Source of the DNA: Nissolia schottii
Taxonomy: Eukaryota > Streptophyta > Magnoliopsida > Fabales > Fabaceae
DNA: 64,000 nt
NCBI GenBank assembly: GCA_003254905.1
Contig: QANU01105209.1
Location: 712,354-776,353 of the forward strand
Reading direction: 5' to 3'
Part shown: positions 12,834 to 23,157 of the stretch, one piece after another
How the letters are laid out: every line of letters starts with the position of its first letter
Position numbering within the stretch: the stretch's first letter is position 1
Made by a program: the position numbers and the translations under genes
Notes under the pieces: generated by a model
Seen by the model: only the letters and a program-made list of their open reading frames with translations
The model's database searches: none
Told to the model about the DNA's origin: nothing

Positions 12834-15668
12834 GGTTCTCAATCTCTGGTGAAATTCCAAAAACAACAACAACAACAAGAAGAGAGGTTATGTCACTGTA
12901 ACTATATCATCTGCTTCTTCAATTCACGTGCATAGATATGAACCCTAACAGAATTATTGTACTCTTTCTATGGTATACAGCTCTAACTACAACTATAGAA
13001 ACCCTTCCTCCACCCTCCTCCGCCACACCCCATACACAATCATCATCGTCTTTCCTTTTTCTACTTCCGGACACCTAAACATCCAAATTCAAATTTCAAA
13101 ATCAATTAATGAATCAAGGAATCCATCGAATGGAAGCTCACTCAGTCCCTATTTTGTTTTTAGGGTTCCTTTTTCAAATTTTGAGTTCCCGCACCCGATT
13201 AAATTTTTTGCCTCTGCTTGAAAATTCCCCAAAATTTGATTTTGCCCCCAAAATCTAAACGCGAGGAAAAACTAAACCCTAATTTTGTAACCGCAGGCAG
13301 TAAATCCGCCACTTTCTTTTTTTCTTTTTTCTTTCATAAAAGAAACAAAATAAAAGAAAATGCAATTTTTTCATTATCTGAAATTTTAATAAAATTGAAA
13401 GTGAAAATCAAGCGAAATAAAAAATACAAGAGCTCAAAGGAAAGGAAAGAAATAATAAACGGAGCAGAAAATGTGACATGGCTAAAGGGACATATATAAA
13501 TAAATAAATTTCTACAGCATACCAATGCCTCAAAGAAAAGAAATTTGCAGAGAGAGAGAGAGAGAGAGAGAGAATCACAAGAGGAGAGAATATGAGATTT
13601 TATAATTAGGAAGGAAAACACCCCCCAAAGACTGCTCCTTTGATACAATTGACTTATTTACTTCAGACTTAAATAGGGTTTTTTTACTTCAGGTTTTGGG
13701 TCCACCCTTTTCTTTTATGCCCAGTTAATTGTGAATATAACAGTTATAGTTAATGATTAAAATAAATAAAAAGTCAATCTTATGATTCTTATCCAATGAA
13801 AGGAGGGGCGTTTCTGGATACTCCTTTTTTTTTTTTACTTTGTTTTTTTTATCCACTAAAAATCTTGCAATAATAAGTTTTCTTTTTCTTTTTTTTTACA
13901 CTTTTCTTCAATTGGTAGAAAAATATTAAAATAATTTAATTGTTATGCATCGTTAATATAAAATTACACAAACCATCAAGATTGATCTAGTAATAAAAAG
14001 ATTTTGGTAATATATGTGAAGTCTTAGATTCAAATTTCATTGAATATAATTTTTAAAATATATATAAAAAATATAAAATTACACATTACACTCTCATAAA
14101 ATTATGTGTGTTTGTAAAAAAAAGTTAGATAATCAACCTGAACATTAACTACTTTCAAATAATATGATAATACACTATTGTATCACATTATAAAATTATT
14201 TCATGTTGATTATTATCTTTTAACCTTATCTTACAACAATTAAGAAAATCAATGAAATGAATAGTTTTACTTTTATATCAATCTTTGATTATTATATTGT
14301 TATAAAGGTGTTGCTAATAAAGGTCTTAATAATACTTGTTAAGATACAAAAAATATATTAAAAAAATAAATTTTAGGTGTTTAATGCATTAAAATTTTTA
14401 AATCATTCTATTTTAAACTCCATAATAAGTGTTTAATGCATGGTAATATAATAGTTAAACTGACACATTTATTTAATGAAGTAACAAAGAAAGAGAATAG
14501 TGAAATTGAAATAGATAGAATGAAGATTTTGCTATTTAGTGCTCTTATAACACTTGTTAAAAAGTTTAAATTATCAAAATTTGAATATTTTTAATGTATT
14601 AAAAAATTTAAAATTTATGTTCAATTTGAATGAAATATTTATATTTTATAATTCTTGACAAGCTCCCTTAGAAAATAAATAAAGAAAAAAAGACAAATTT
14701 AATATTTACTATTATATAATATTTTGAGCTCGCAAGAAATTGTTTTAGTTTAGTGAAAGATTGAGTTTAAATATTAGCCGTGCAATTGTGTTTAGTCTTG
14801 GAATGGACAATAAAAAAGATCTTACCTTGGTCAAACAAGTCTTTGATGAAATAAGGCATGTGGTCTAAAAAAAAATATTATTTCACTTTTATATAATATT
14901 GGATTATTGTATTATTGTAAGTATAATAGTTTGAAATAACACAGTTTAGTGAATAAAGATAATATAAGAATGAAATATTTTTAGTACGTTAATGGTAACA
15001 GGTTTGACTTATAATCCTATACATAATAAGGGAAGTAAAATTTTAAGTTTAATAATTAATATTTTATAATATTATAATAAAATATAATTTTAATTATTCA
15101 TTAATTACTAAATATATTTCACATTTAATATATCATAATTTCAACAACTTACGCATAATTCGTATATATATATACACACACATGAATAATGAAATATTAG
15201 AACATTAATGAAGAGAGAAAAAAATAGTCAAATTCAATAATGAATGAAGAAATAGATTTTGACTGTTATTTGTTTTATTTTTTTGCAAGATTTTGACTGT
15301 GATAAGATTTTATCAGTTTGAAGTAGTTTTGGGTTGATTTTATTCAACCTAAAATTAAATATTTCTTCAAAGTTATATTTTCATTTTCATAAAAAAAGAA
15401 GAAGTAATGATAAACTACAAGATATTTGCACTTTAATTAAAAATATTTTACTCACTATTGCATTATTTTGTATTGTTATAATTGGCTTTAAAATGATTAC
15501 AACAAACAAACAATACAGTGCTATGTAAAATGTTTGAACTGAAATGCAAAAATCTTCAATTAATTTTTTTTGTTTGCCCTTTTCCTCTTGAAAATTTGGG
15601 AATATTAAAAACAATAATAAAATAGGAAATTGGAGGCAGAGAAAGAGAGAGAAGCTCATCAGAAAGGA
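12834..15668. other. Intergenic region between the divergent AHL and PPD3-like genes
   Basis: About 2.8 kb. The left 800 bp (12834-13650) is less AT-biased, pyrimidine-rich on the minus strand and holds the AHL leader and promoter, including an (AG)n microsatellite at about 13548-13572. From 13,700 to 15,600 the sequence is very AT-rich with several poly-A/T runs; I see no gene, RNA or clear transposon ends. Confidence 0.5.
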
Positions 15669-17670
15669 ATGGCGTCCGTTTCGTGGCTATGCTGTCTGCA
15701 TATGCGACCCACAGCATCATCGTGCCACTTCACACCATCTTCCGGCGACAAAGGTCTCCTCCTTAACTATAATACTATTAACTGAATTTTCATGATGATG
15801 TTCAACTTCTGTGTTCGATTTCGCTGAGGTTTATGTTCAGGTCTTTTATTATTGCCCCCCATATCCCTGGAGCCCCAACCAAAAATCCCATCTTTACTGT
15901 AAGAATACAACTATACATATGCCTTCTTTTACCTCTAACGTTTGCATCATTTCTCATGTCTCATGCATAAGCAAAATGCTAAATATATATTTATGTTCTA
16001 TCAGTTCTTCCTCCGAGGAAGGATATGCGGTTAATAGGAGACAACTTCTTCACATTGCAGTAGCTGCATTTACATCCTCAGCTGTTGTTCCAAATGCATT
16101 AGCACTCGATGGTGATTAGTTGCTATTTCTTCTTGTCTTGAATTTTCCCCCTTGTACTCTTATTTCGTGGTATTACTACTACATTGGTATGGTATGATGA
16201 TACTACTGAATTTGAGTTTGTCTGTGAGTCTTAGATGTGTCTGAGGATGTTCGTGTGTACACTGACGATGTGAACAAGTTCAAGATAGCTATTCCACAAG
16301 GTGAATTGTGAATTGAATTGCAAGTTTGGCGGTTAAAAAAAGCCATGCCTTCATTTCAGAATCAGTAGCTTAAATTATAGACTCCTTGTGTGTGTGTTTC
16401 ATCATTGTTGGAGCAGATTGGCAAGTAGGAACTGGAGAGCCTAATGGGTTTAAATTGGTAACTGCTTTCTACCCTAAAGAGGCTTCTAATTCCAATGGTA
16501 CTCTGTCAGATTGTGTTTCCAAATCATATTTTTCTTTGTGCAGTTAGCATTATAATTTTGTACTGTATAACAGAATAACAGTAACTGCTTTTGCTATCAA
16601 TTTGTTGTTTCAGTGAGCATTGCGATCACAGGGGTCGGTCCGGATTTTACTAGGATGGAGTCGTTTGGCAAAGTCGATGAATTTGCTGAGACTCTGGTGT
16701 GATTTCAGATTAGATTTCAAATCAAATTATGATTGTTTGCTGGTTTTCTTTCATCTCTTTTCATCTGATGCAAAACTCCCCCCTAACTTTTTATAACCAT
16801 AACTTAAACAGATCGGTGGACTTGACAGAAGCTGGCAAAGACCCCCTGGTGTGGCAGCCAAACTCATAGATTGCAAATCATCTAATGGTGCTTACTTTTA
16901 CTCTACCTATTTCATTATGACATGGGTTTCAAGATTGAATTTTGTATGTAAAAAAAGGGTAAAGGAAGTCTCCAAATAAGTACACTCAACACACAACAAT
17001 TGCGTAGAATCAATCCATTTGTTTTAGAAAGGAAAACAAGTAAATGTAACAACACCGCTGGTGACAGCAGAAAATTTTAATCCAGTGTTCATGAATGATG
17101 GAAATTAAGTCTCAATTTACATTTGTTTTAGATCTTTTACACATTCTCCTTTGAGGTGCTAAATGAGACACAGAAAAACTTTCCCTACTTGCAAATGTTG
17201 AAGCGTCAGTGCTGAAGCTAAATTTAACTCAAAACTGTGGTTCAGGGATTTATTACATCGAGTATTCGCTGCAAAATCCTGGTGAGAGTCGCAGATACTT
17301 ATGTTCAGCTCTTGGGATGGCATCAAATGGTTGGTATAACAGACTGTACACGGTGACAGGACAGGTTTGTATCATATACCTTCGTATATATGTCTATTCT
17401 ATTGTTACTTTAGTGCTGAATATATCTTATTGCCTCCATGCAGTTTGTGGAAGAGGAAACAGACAAGTATGCTTCCAAAATAAAAAAGGTGAACTTCTAG
17501 CTTTACTTTTTCTGTTAAAACATACTCAGTTATTTGATAGGACAAAGATTATGATGCTCCATGATACTCATTCTGGCACTTGGATTATGCGATAAGCCTA
17601 GTTTCCAACTTAATGAATTCCATCTTCCACTTGGTTTCTGCAGGCGGTTGCATCATTCAAGTTCATATGA
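15669..17670 (+). CDS. PPD3: PsbP domain-containing thylakoid lumen protein, PPD3-like
   Basis: Ten exons: 15669-15753, 15841-15898, 16005-16111, 16235-16300, 16417-16497, 16614-16696, 16812-16887, 17246-17364, 17444-17488, 17644-17670. They join in phase to 248 aa, essentially the family length (about 247). The N terminus is a bipartite transit peptide: a Ser/Pro-rich stroma-targeting part, then a lumen signal with twin arginine (NRRQLL, R59-R60), a hydrophobic stretch and an ALA cleavage motif ending at residue 81, so Tat import into the thylakoid lumen is expected. The mature part carries the PsbP fold: VYTDDVNKFKIAIPQDWQVG, ITGVGPDFTRMESFG, YYIEYSLQNPG and NGWYNRLYTVTGQ. It matches my memory of Arabidopsis At1g76450. 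PPD proteins are relatives of the oxygen-evolving PsbP; the exact job of PPD3 is not settled. Exon 2 (58 nt) is the least certain because transit peptides are poorly conserved, but its phases fit on both sides. Confidence 0.9.
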
Positions 17671-18468
17671 AAATGGTTCCTGGTATCTCACAAATTTTTT
17701 CCCCCGAGATCATTTTTAAGGTCTAGAAATGGCAATCTATGCCCGGACTTGTAAGATATTTACCACGACCGCTCCTCCAACACACTATTTAACCAAAGCA
17801 ATGTACTTGATGGCGCTAATTGCTTGGTTACAGTGAAGAGTGAAGGAATGAAAAAGCTATAAGTAGCAGTACACTGTAGTGTTCGTAAGCATACAACCGA
17901 GAAATCTTGTCTGTTATTTGGAGCAAATGGAATACTTCACTGCACCATCTCCATCTCTTATAAGTGTAGCCATTACTCGTAAACCCTAAATTCTATTAAT
18001 ATTGTTTTGGTACTTTATAAATTACATTAATTACAATTAAATTTGAATTAGAATCTCATGCATAATATCAAAACTCCCTACTACCGGACTAATCCTAGTA
18101 ACTTCAAAAAAAACTATTAATATGCCAGGGAATTTCGTTGTCATTACAAAAGTGAGATCAGTAATTTGGTGCATCATGTAGAGGTTTGATTGAGATCAGT
18201 TCAAAAACACACTAGAAATCAGTTCAGTGAATGACGATTGGTCCACCCATTTCGACAGCTTAACTCATTCAGAAGATTATAATCTTAAGCTGTTTGGTTA
18301 TCATTCTCACCTTCTACATATACCTCGGTCCTCTGCATCAAGTTACGGTTACAAAATTAAACAAGTACTACGGTGCCTTCGCAGCCAAAGCTAACTGTGT
18401 GCAGGATAATTTTTAAGGAAAGTTACATACACTTGCTAAACCTAACAACTCATCAGTCATCAATTTGT
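17671..18468. other. Convergent intergenic region between PPD3-like and SWI3B-like genes
   Basis: About 800 bp shared by two facing 3' ends. No further gene or repeat was recognised; likely mostly 3' UTR sequence. Confidence 0.5.
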
Positions 18469-20071
18469 CTATACATTATTGCCTTCTGTGCATTCTCCAG
18501 ATTTTTGTGTTGATTGTTTATGAAATAAAAGAGAAAGCTGATCAAGGAAAAGCATATTCTTCATTTGCTCCAACTGCTGGCATTCTTTCTCCATCAGCAG
18601 GTCTGAATTTTTAAAACAAACAAGCTTGTCTTGGATATTTTTCATCTGTAAAACATAATATATCCATTATTTAGCGCAGATTTTTAAGTTTGTAAAATGC
18701 GGACACCACCATAGTCAAACTTCAAAAAACTACAGACCTGAACTTCAATAATCTCAGAAATTGCTTCTGCCACATCTGACTCTTCCTTTTCAAGCTGTAC
18801 ATGTGCAGCATGTAATCGAGATACTTGAGATGATTCTGAAGTGTTACCACCATTAGATGCAATACCGGCTTCTGCATTAGAAATAAAACCACCATTGTTG
18901 TACTGAAAAAAAGAGTTTAAAACTAAAACTCTCCCCTTTCTATACAGAATCACATGAACATATTACCCAAAAGAACCGCTAAATATACGAAAGTCCATAT
19001 ACTATCTAGCAGAGTATATATGGCCATTTGTAATTATTTCAAAAGTCAGCCACAGCAAAAAAGGTAGCAGCACGATGTAAACCTTTACCTAAGAATTAAG
19101 TTCAGTTGTGAAACACATTTTACGAAGTCCATTTACTACACAAATTACGTGAAGATTGAACCATCCATTTCAAGATGAACTTCATTATGACCATTGACGG
19201 CTTAATTCATTCCGAAGCTTATAATCTTTAAGCCTAGATATTTATAATTCTCACCTTGCAGTAGTGTATTCCTCGGAAACGTGCGATGATTTATTCTAGT
19301 TGCTTTGTAAACCTCGGAGAGAGTTGTCACTGCAGCTTGAGCAGCAGCCCGAGCAGCCTCTAACCCCGCCAAAGCTGACAGAAATGCAGCCTGAGCGAAT
19401 TTGAATAAAAAACATTATATATTTTATTAGAACCAGGGATTCTAAAAGAGATTCTTTGATGTAGCACATCAGCAATCCAATATTGAGAAATCATTCTTCA
19501 GCAGTTCAACAGTCATGATGAACCCTCTTACAATTAACCATTGCCATAATTATGCCACCTCTACATACCAGTTATGCGTCACTTCCCTACATTAGAATGC
19601 CTCAATCAAAGGATAATGACACAAACCCTTCACACAAATGAAATCAATAAATTTGAGCCAAGAAAGGACCTGAGCCATAATAGGATTGCTGGCATCGGCG
19701 AGAGGAGTGAGACGCATTCTTTTAACAGGCTCGGCAGAAGCAGCAGCTTCCGAGTCACTGCCTTCAGCAACAGCATGCTCCTTCAACTGTTTACCCGAGT
19801 CCTCCTGATAACGCAGGAACTTGTCCCCAAAAGGAAGCTTGATGAAATGAGCAACGCAGTCCTTCTCGGTCCTGCCACCAATATGCTGAGAAACCCTCTT
19901 CCAGTCATCACCATAATGCGTGATAGCTTCCAGAAGATTCAAAGTCTCCTTCTCGCTCCAATCAGTCTTCGTCTCCTCGCTAATCTCAACTCGCCTGAAA
20001 TCAGAAGAACTCACACCCACTCGATAATTCCCCCGAACATAGCACCTCGCACACAGAGTCAAATCGTACTA
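18469..20071 (-). CDS. SWI3B: SWI/SNF complex subunit SWI3B-like, 3' part only (5' end lost at the gap)
   Basis: Four minus-strand exons are visible: 19670-20071 (partial), 19255-19390, 18738-18871 and 18469-18645, in phase, about 280 aa. The first shows the end of the ZZ-type zinc motif (YDLTLCARCYVRGNYRVG) and a SANT domain (DWSEKETLNLLEAITHYGDDW to GRTEKDCVAHF), then KRMRLTPLADASNPIMAQ. The next exon begins AAFLSALAGLEAARAAAQAA. The last two are acidic and helical, ending in MKNMLFLDQLSLLFHKQ, the family's C-terminal dimerisation helix. This matches SWI3B, a core subunit of the plant SWI/SNF remodeller in the nucleus. The N-terminal SWIRM domain and most of the zinc motif are missing: they should lie in the gap at 20072-20394, which is too short for the expected 600-700 bp. 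The codon touching the gap reads TAG where Lys (AAG) is expected; the odd base is the last one before the Ns. Confidence 0.85.
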
Positions 20072-20394
20072 NNNNNNNNNNNNNNNNNNNNNNNNNNNNN
20101 NNNNNNNNNNNNNNNNNNNNNNNNNNNNNNNNNNNNNNNNNNNNNNNNNNNNNNNNNNNNNNNNNNNNNNNNNNNNNNNNNNNNNNNNNNNNNNNNNNNN
20201 NNNNNNNNNNNNNNNNNNNNNNNNNNNNNNNNNNNNNNNNNNNNNNNNNNNNNNNNNNNNNNNNNNNNNNNNNNNNNNNNNNNNNNNNNNNNNNNNNNNN
20301 NNNNNNNNNNNNNNNNNNNNNNNNNNNNNNNNNNNNNNNNNNNNNNNNNNNNNNNNNNNNNNNNNNNNNNNNNNNNNNNNNNNNNNNNNNNNNN
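20072..20394. other. Assembly gap (323 N)
   Basis: Unknown sequence that interrupts the SWI3B-like gene in its first visible exon. The true length need not equal the number of Ns. Reading frames that cross it have no meaning. Confidence 0.99.
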
Positions 20395-21000
20395 CCAGTA
20401 ATTGAAGAGGCTGAGGAATCTGTGAGAGATGGATGAAACACTGTTTTGATTACCTCTCACAATTTTAGCAATCTCAAGGTGTAAATAAGAACACCAAGAT
20501 CGCAGGAGAGTTCAGCCACAATCATCATTTTCAGAAATTTCTCAGTTCAGCAGAACTTTGAATTTTCAGCGACAAATGTGGAGATCAATCAGTGCAATGA
20601 AAAAAAATCAAGAAACAATAAACCTGTGATGGCGGAAGCGTAACAGTGGTGCAGGTTTGCGAATGATACCATATCATAAACCGTGAGGAACTAGAAAGTA
20701 GCCATGTTTTGGAGCAACAGCTTCAACCGAGAATCACCAGAAAATGGAAAACATAATGAAGAAGACCAGAGAGAAAGCAGAGAGAAAATAGAATGAATGA
20801 AAACTGTGAGAGTATTATTGTGTTCGATGCTTGGGCTTTGATCAACCAAGAAGTTTATATACAAGGCAATGTCTGTTACTCCTATAACAGAATTTGTTAC
20901 AACTGATAACTAACTCAACTAACTTGTACACTAAGAAACAAAGTTGGCTATATGATATTGTCTTGTGCAGCAAGCCAATTTATTTAGTCATTTAGCCATT
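20395..21000 (-). mobile_element. Possible Ty1/copia LTR and leader fragment next to the gap
   Basis: Read on the minus strand, the segment from about 20980 down to 20640 looks like a plant copia LTR: AGTTAGTTGAGTTAGTTATC, TGTAACAAATTCTGTTA, a TATATAAAC box at about 20853-20861, then a CT-rich transcribed leader. It is followed at about 20,660-20,670 by ATGGTATCATTCGC, which resembles the TGGTATCA start of the initiator-Met tRNA primer site used by copia elements. The LTR ends and target-site duplication are not clear. If correct, the element's internal part enters the gap and it sits in or beside the 5' half of the SWI3B-like gene. It could instead be a chance AT-rich promoter region. Confidence 0.4.
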
Positions 21001-21912
21001 ATCCTTCGGTAATAAACCCACCAATTTATATTGAAAACAGTGAATATAAATTTGGTACCACAAATATGAGCTTACTAGAAGTACAGTACGGGATAGTTAC
21101 AATCTTTAGATTTCTCAATTCGTTTGCAGATAAATTTTACTAGTAAACGAATTAAAGTCTTCAACTTTTTAATAAAACAAATCACGAGACTCTTTTTTCT
21201 AATAATAATTTAGTGAATAAAGTAATTGTGGTGCATAAATAATAATATTTCAAATACCCAATCAAATGTAGAATTCTAGTATTAATCATTGGAACAGTAA
21301 CTATTTCACCTTTGACAAACATGAAAGGATCACAACCTTTTTCTATGATCGTTGTAACTAGTCGAACACCCACCCGACTGAAGATTCGGAAACCATAGTT
21401 TTCTATGATTTTGAACGACACCAACTATACCATTCATTCACTACATAGCAGTTCACAACATATGAAAGAAGGTGAAAAAATAATCAGCAAAATACTTTAA
21501 AGTTATTACATGTAACGACAACTATGAAGGGGCACCTTGAATAAGGACGAAAATAAATTTTAAAAAAATGTTGAACATGTGACTAGGTGCTGAATACCGT
21601 AAATAAACACTAAGGTACAACTGCAATCTCTCTAAATGGAATATAATTGTTGGTTCTACCCTGCATAAACGGCAGATTCTTAAAAGTCATAAAATTACAC
21701 CCGTGTTTCTAGAATTCTGGTAGAACCTCTGACAACTACTATGCACAAAAATCACATTCAATGTGATGGCCCATCCATCGTCACACAATTCACCAACATT
21801 GACAACCCTATCTACAAACTCAATGCTGGACAAGAGACTACAAAGAATCATATTTTGATTCAGACATGATTTTCTTTTTACACAAGTTTATTCCTACATG
21901 GTTGCCAGAAAC
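21001..21912. other. Intergenic DNA between the SWI3B-like and RRM genes
   Basis: AT-rich, no supported gene. SWIRM-coding exons of the SWI3B-like gene would be expected here or in the gap; I looked on the minus strand and did not find them. The right end probably belongs to the 3' UTR of the RRM gene (AATAAA on the minus strand near 21,890). Confidence 0.45.
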
Positions 21913-22087
21913 CTATTCCAGCAACCATTGATCCAATACTACTGCAACTCTTCCTGAGGTACCAGTAGTATTAGGTATAAATACACTAATGTAAACGTCC
22001 AAATGGAAAAGCAGCCCGCAAATTCCAGTTTCCTTTGCCATCTGGAGCAGACTCAGACACAACCTGGTGAGCATGACTATATATGAC
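21913..22087 (-). other. Candidate downstream exon of the RRM gene (3' UTR exon or alternative C terminus)
   Basis: A good acceptor (pyrimidine-rich, TGTGCAG) ends at 22088 on the minus strand. The RRM gene's stop codon region reads GCCGGGTGAGG, where GTGAGG is itself a plausible donor starting at 23161. Splicing that donor to this acceptor would remove the TGA and read on in frame for about 59 codons to a stop at 21913-21915. A donor just after the stop would instead make this a plain 3' UTR exon. The frame does not resemble a protein I know, and family members end at the normal stop, so a UTR role is more likely. Confidence 0.35.
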
Positions 22088-22479
22088 CTGCACATCAGAA
22101 AGTTTGGTAAGAGTTAAAACCCCTTAATAAACAAGAATATTATGGAATCTAGTGCCAAGGTTTTCAGCTTCAGACAAACACAATACTTGTCAGAGTCACA
22201 AATCCATTACAGAAAACACAACTACACTCGGTGGGCAAAAAAACAAAACCATCTTGCCACTGAAACCAATTGAACAGCAAATCAAAAATCACACTTGCTA
22301 AGTAACTTAAGAGAAAGCAAATATGTAAATCACACCTCACTTATGCAATTAATTACCTTCATTAGTTTAACAGAACATATAGTCCACTTAAACACATTTT
22401 GCAACCATTAAATTTATTTCTTTTGAGATGTATAGTTGGTGCTATGTTTCCCATTAAGTACAACTGCAAATGAGTTTAC

Positions 22480-22940
22480 ATGAACTGAGGTCAGCTCAAA
22501 CATTTTTAACTCAGTTCATGGCTCATCAAATTATGCAAGGCTAATTTTGAGCTCATGCTTAGTTTGAGTTAGGCTTTGAAGCTATCTGAGCCAGCTTCAT
22601 GAGCTAACACTTACAACAAGCCAGATTTCAAGAAAGTTCTGAAATCCATTTACAATTTTTTTTTTTTGAAAAAAAAATTGAAAACACACAAGATTTGTAT
22701 TTATTAGTACAGTAGAATAGACTAAAAATATACAACAATTGACACGAAGCAAAGATTAAGTAGTGATAACATTTTATATTATCTATAATAAAGTTTAAGC
22801 ATGGCACACAAACTCGTGATAAAATGAGTTGAAATGACACCATTATGCTCAACTCAATTGCTCATGAGCTCGGTTTTACGAGCCAAAAACCAAGTAGTTA
22901 TGAGCTATTCATTAGTGAATCAACCCATTCCACCCCTACC
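22480..22940. mobile_element. GAGCTC-rich dispersed repeat, possible non-autonomous DNA transposon
   Basis: The block is dense in GAGCTC/GCTCA motifs (for example near 22500, 22550, 22600, 22850 and 22870) and ends in CCATTCCACCCCTACC. This resembles legume hAT-like MITEs with GGGGTGG-type ends, but a matching left inverted end is not convincing. It lies in the presumed 3' UTR intron of the RRM gene. Confidence 0.3.
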
Positions 22941-23157
22941 ATGCAAAACAAAGCAATTGTACCTCTAGAATGCAAAATAAATAACTTGCAAGGCTAGATT
23001 GGAAGCCCGCCACTCAAGTAGCAGTTCCACTGCTCTTAGTCCTGCTGCAAACTAATGGTACCTGAGACAGGGACTTTCAAAGCATAAGTTCATGCTTGAA
23101 ATAAAGATATGCAGTAGCAATAAGATGCTAGGCGAAGAGCCCACCTTATTTGCCCCC

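Noticed and set aside
19574..20460. Open frames running through the N block
   Set aside because: Ns cannot contain visible stops; only the SWI3B-like frame up to 20071 is supported by protein motifs.
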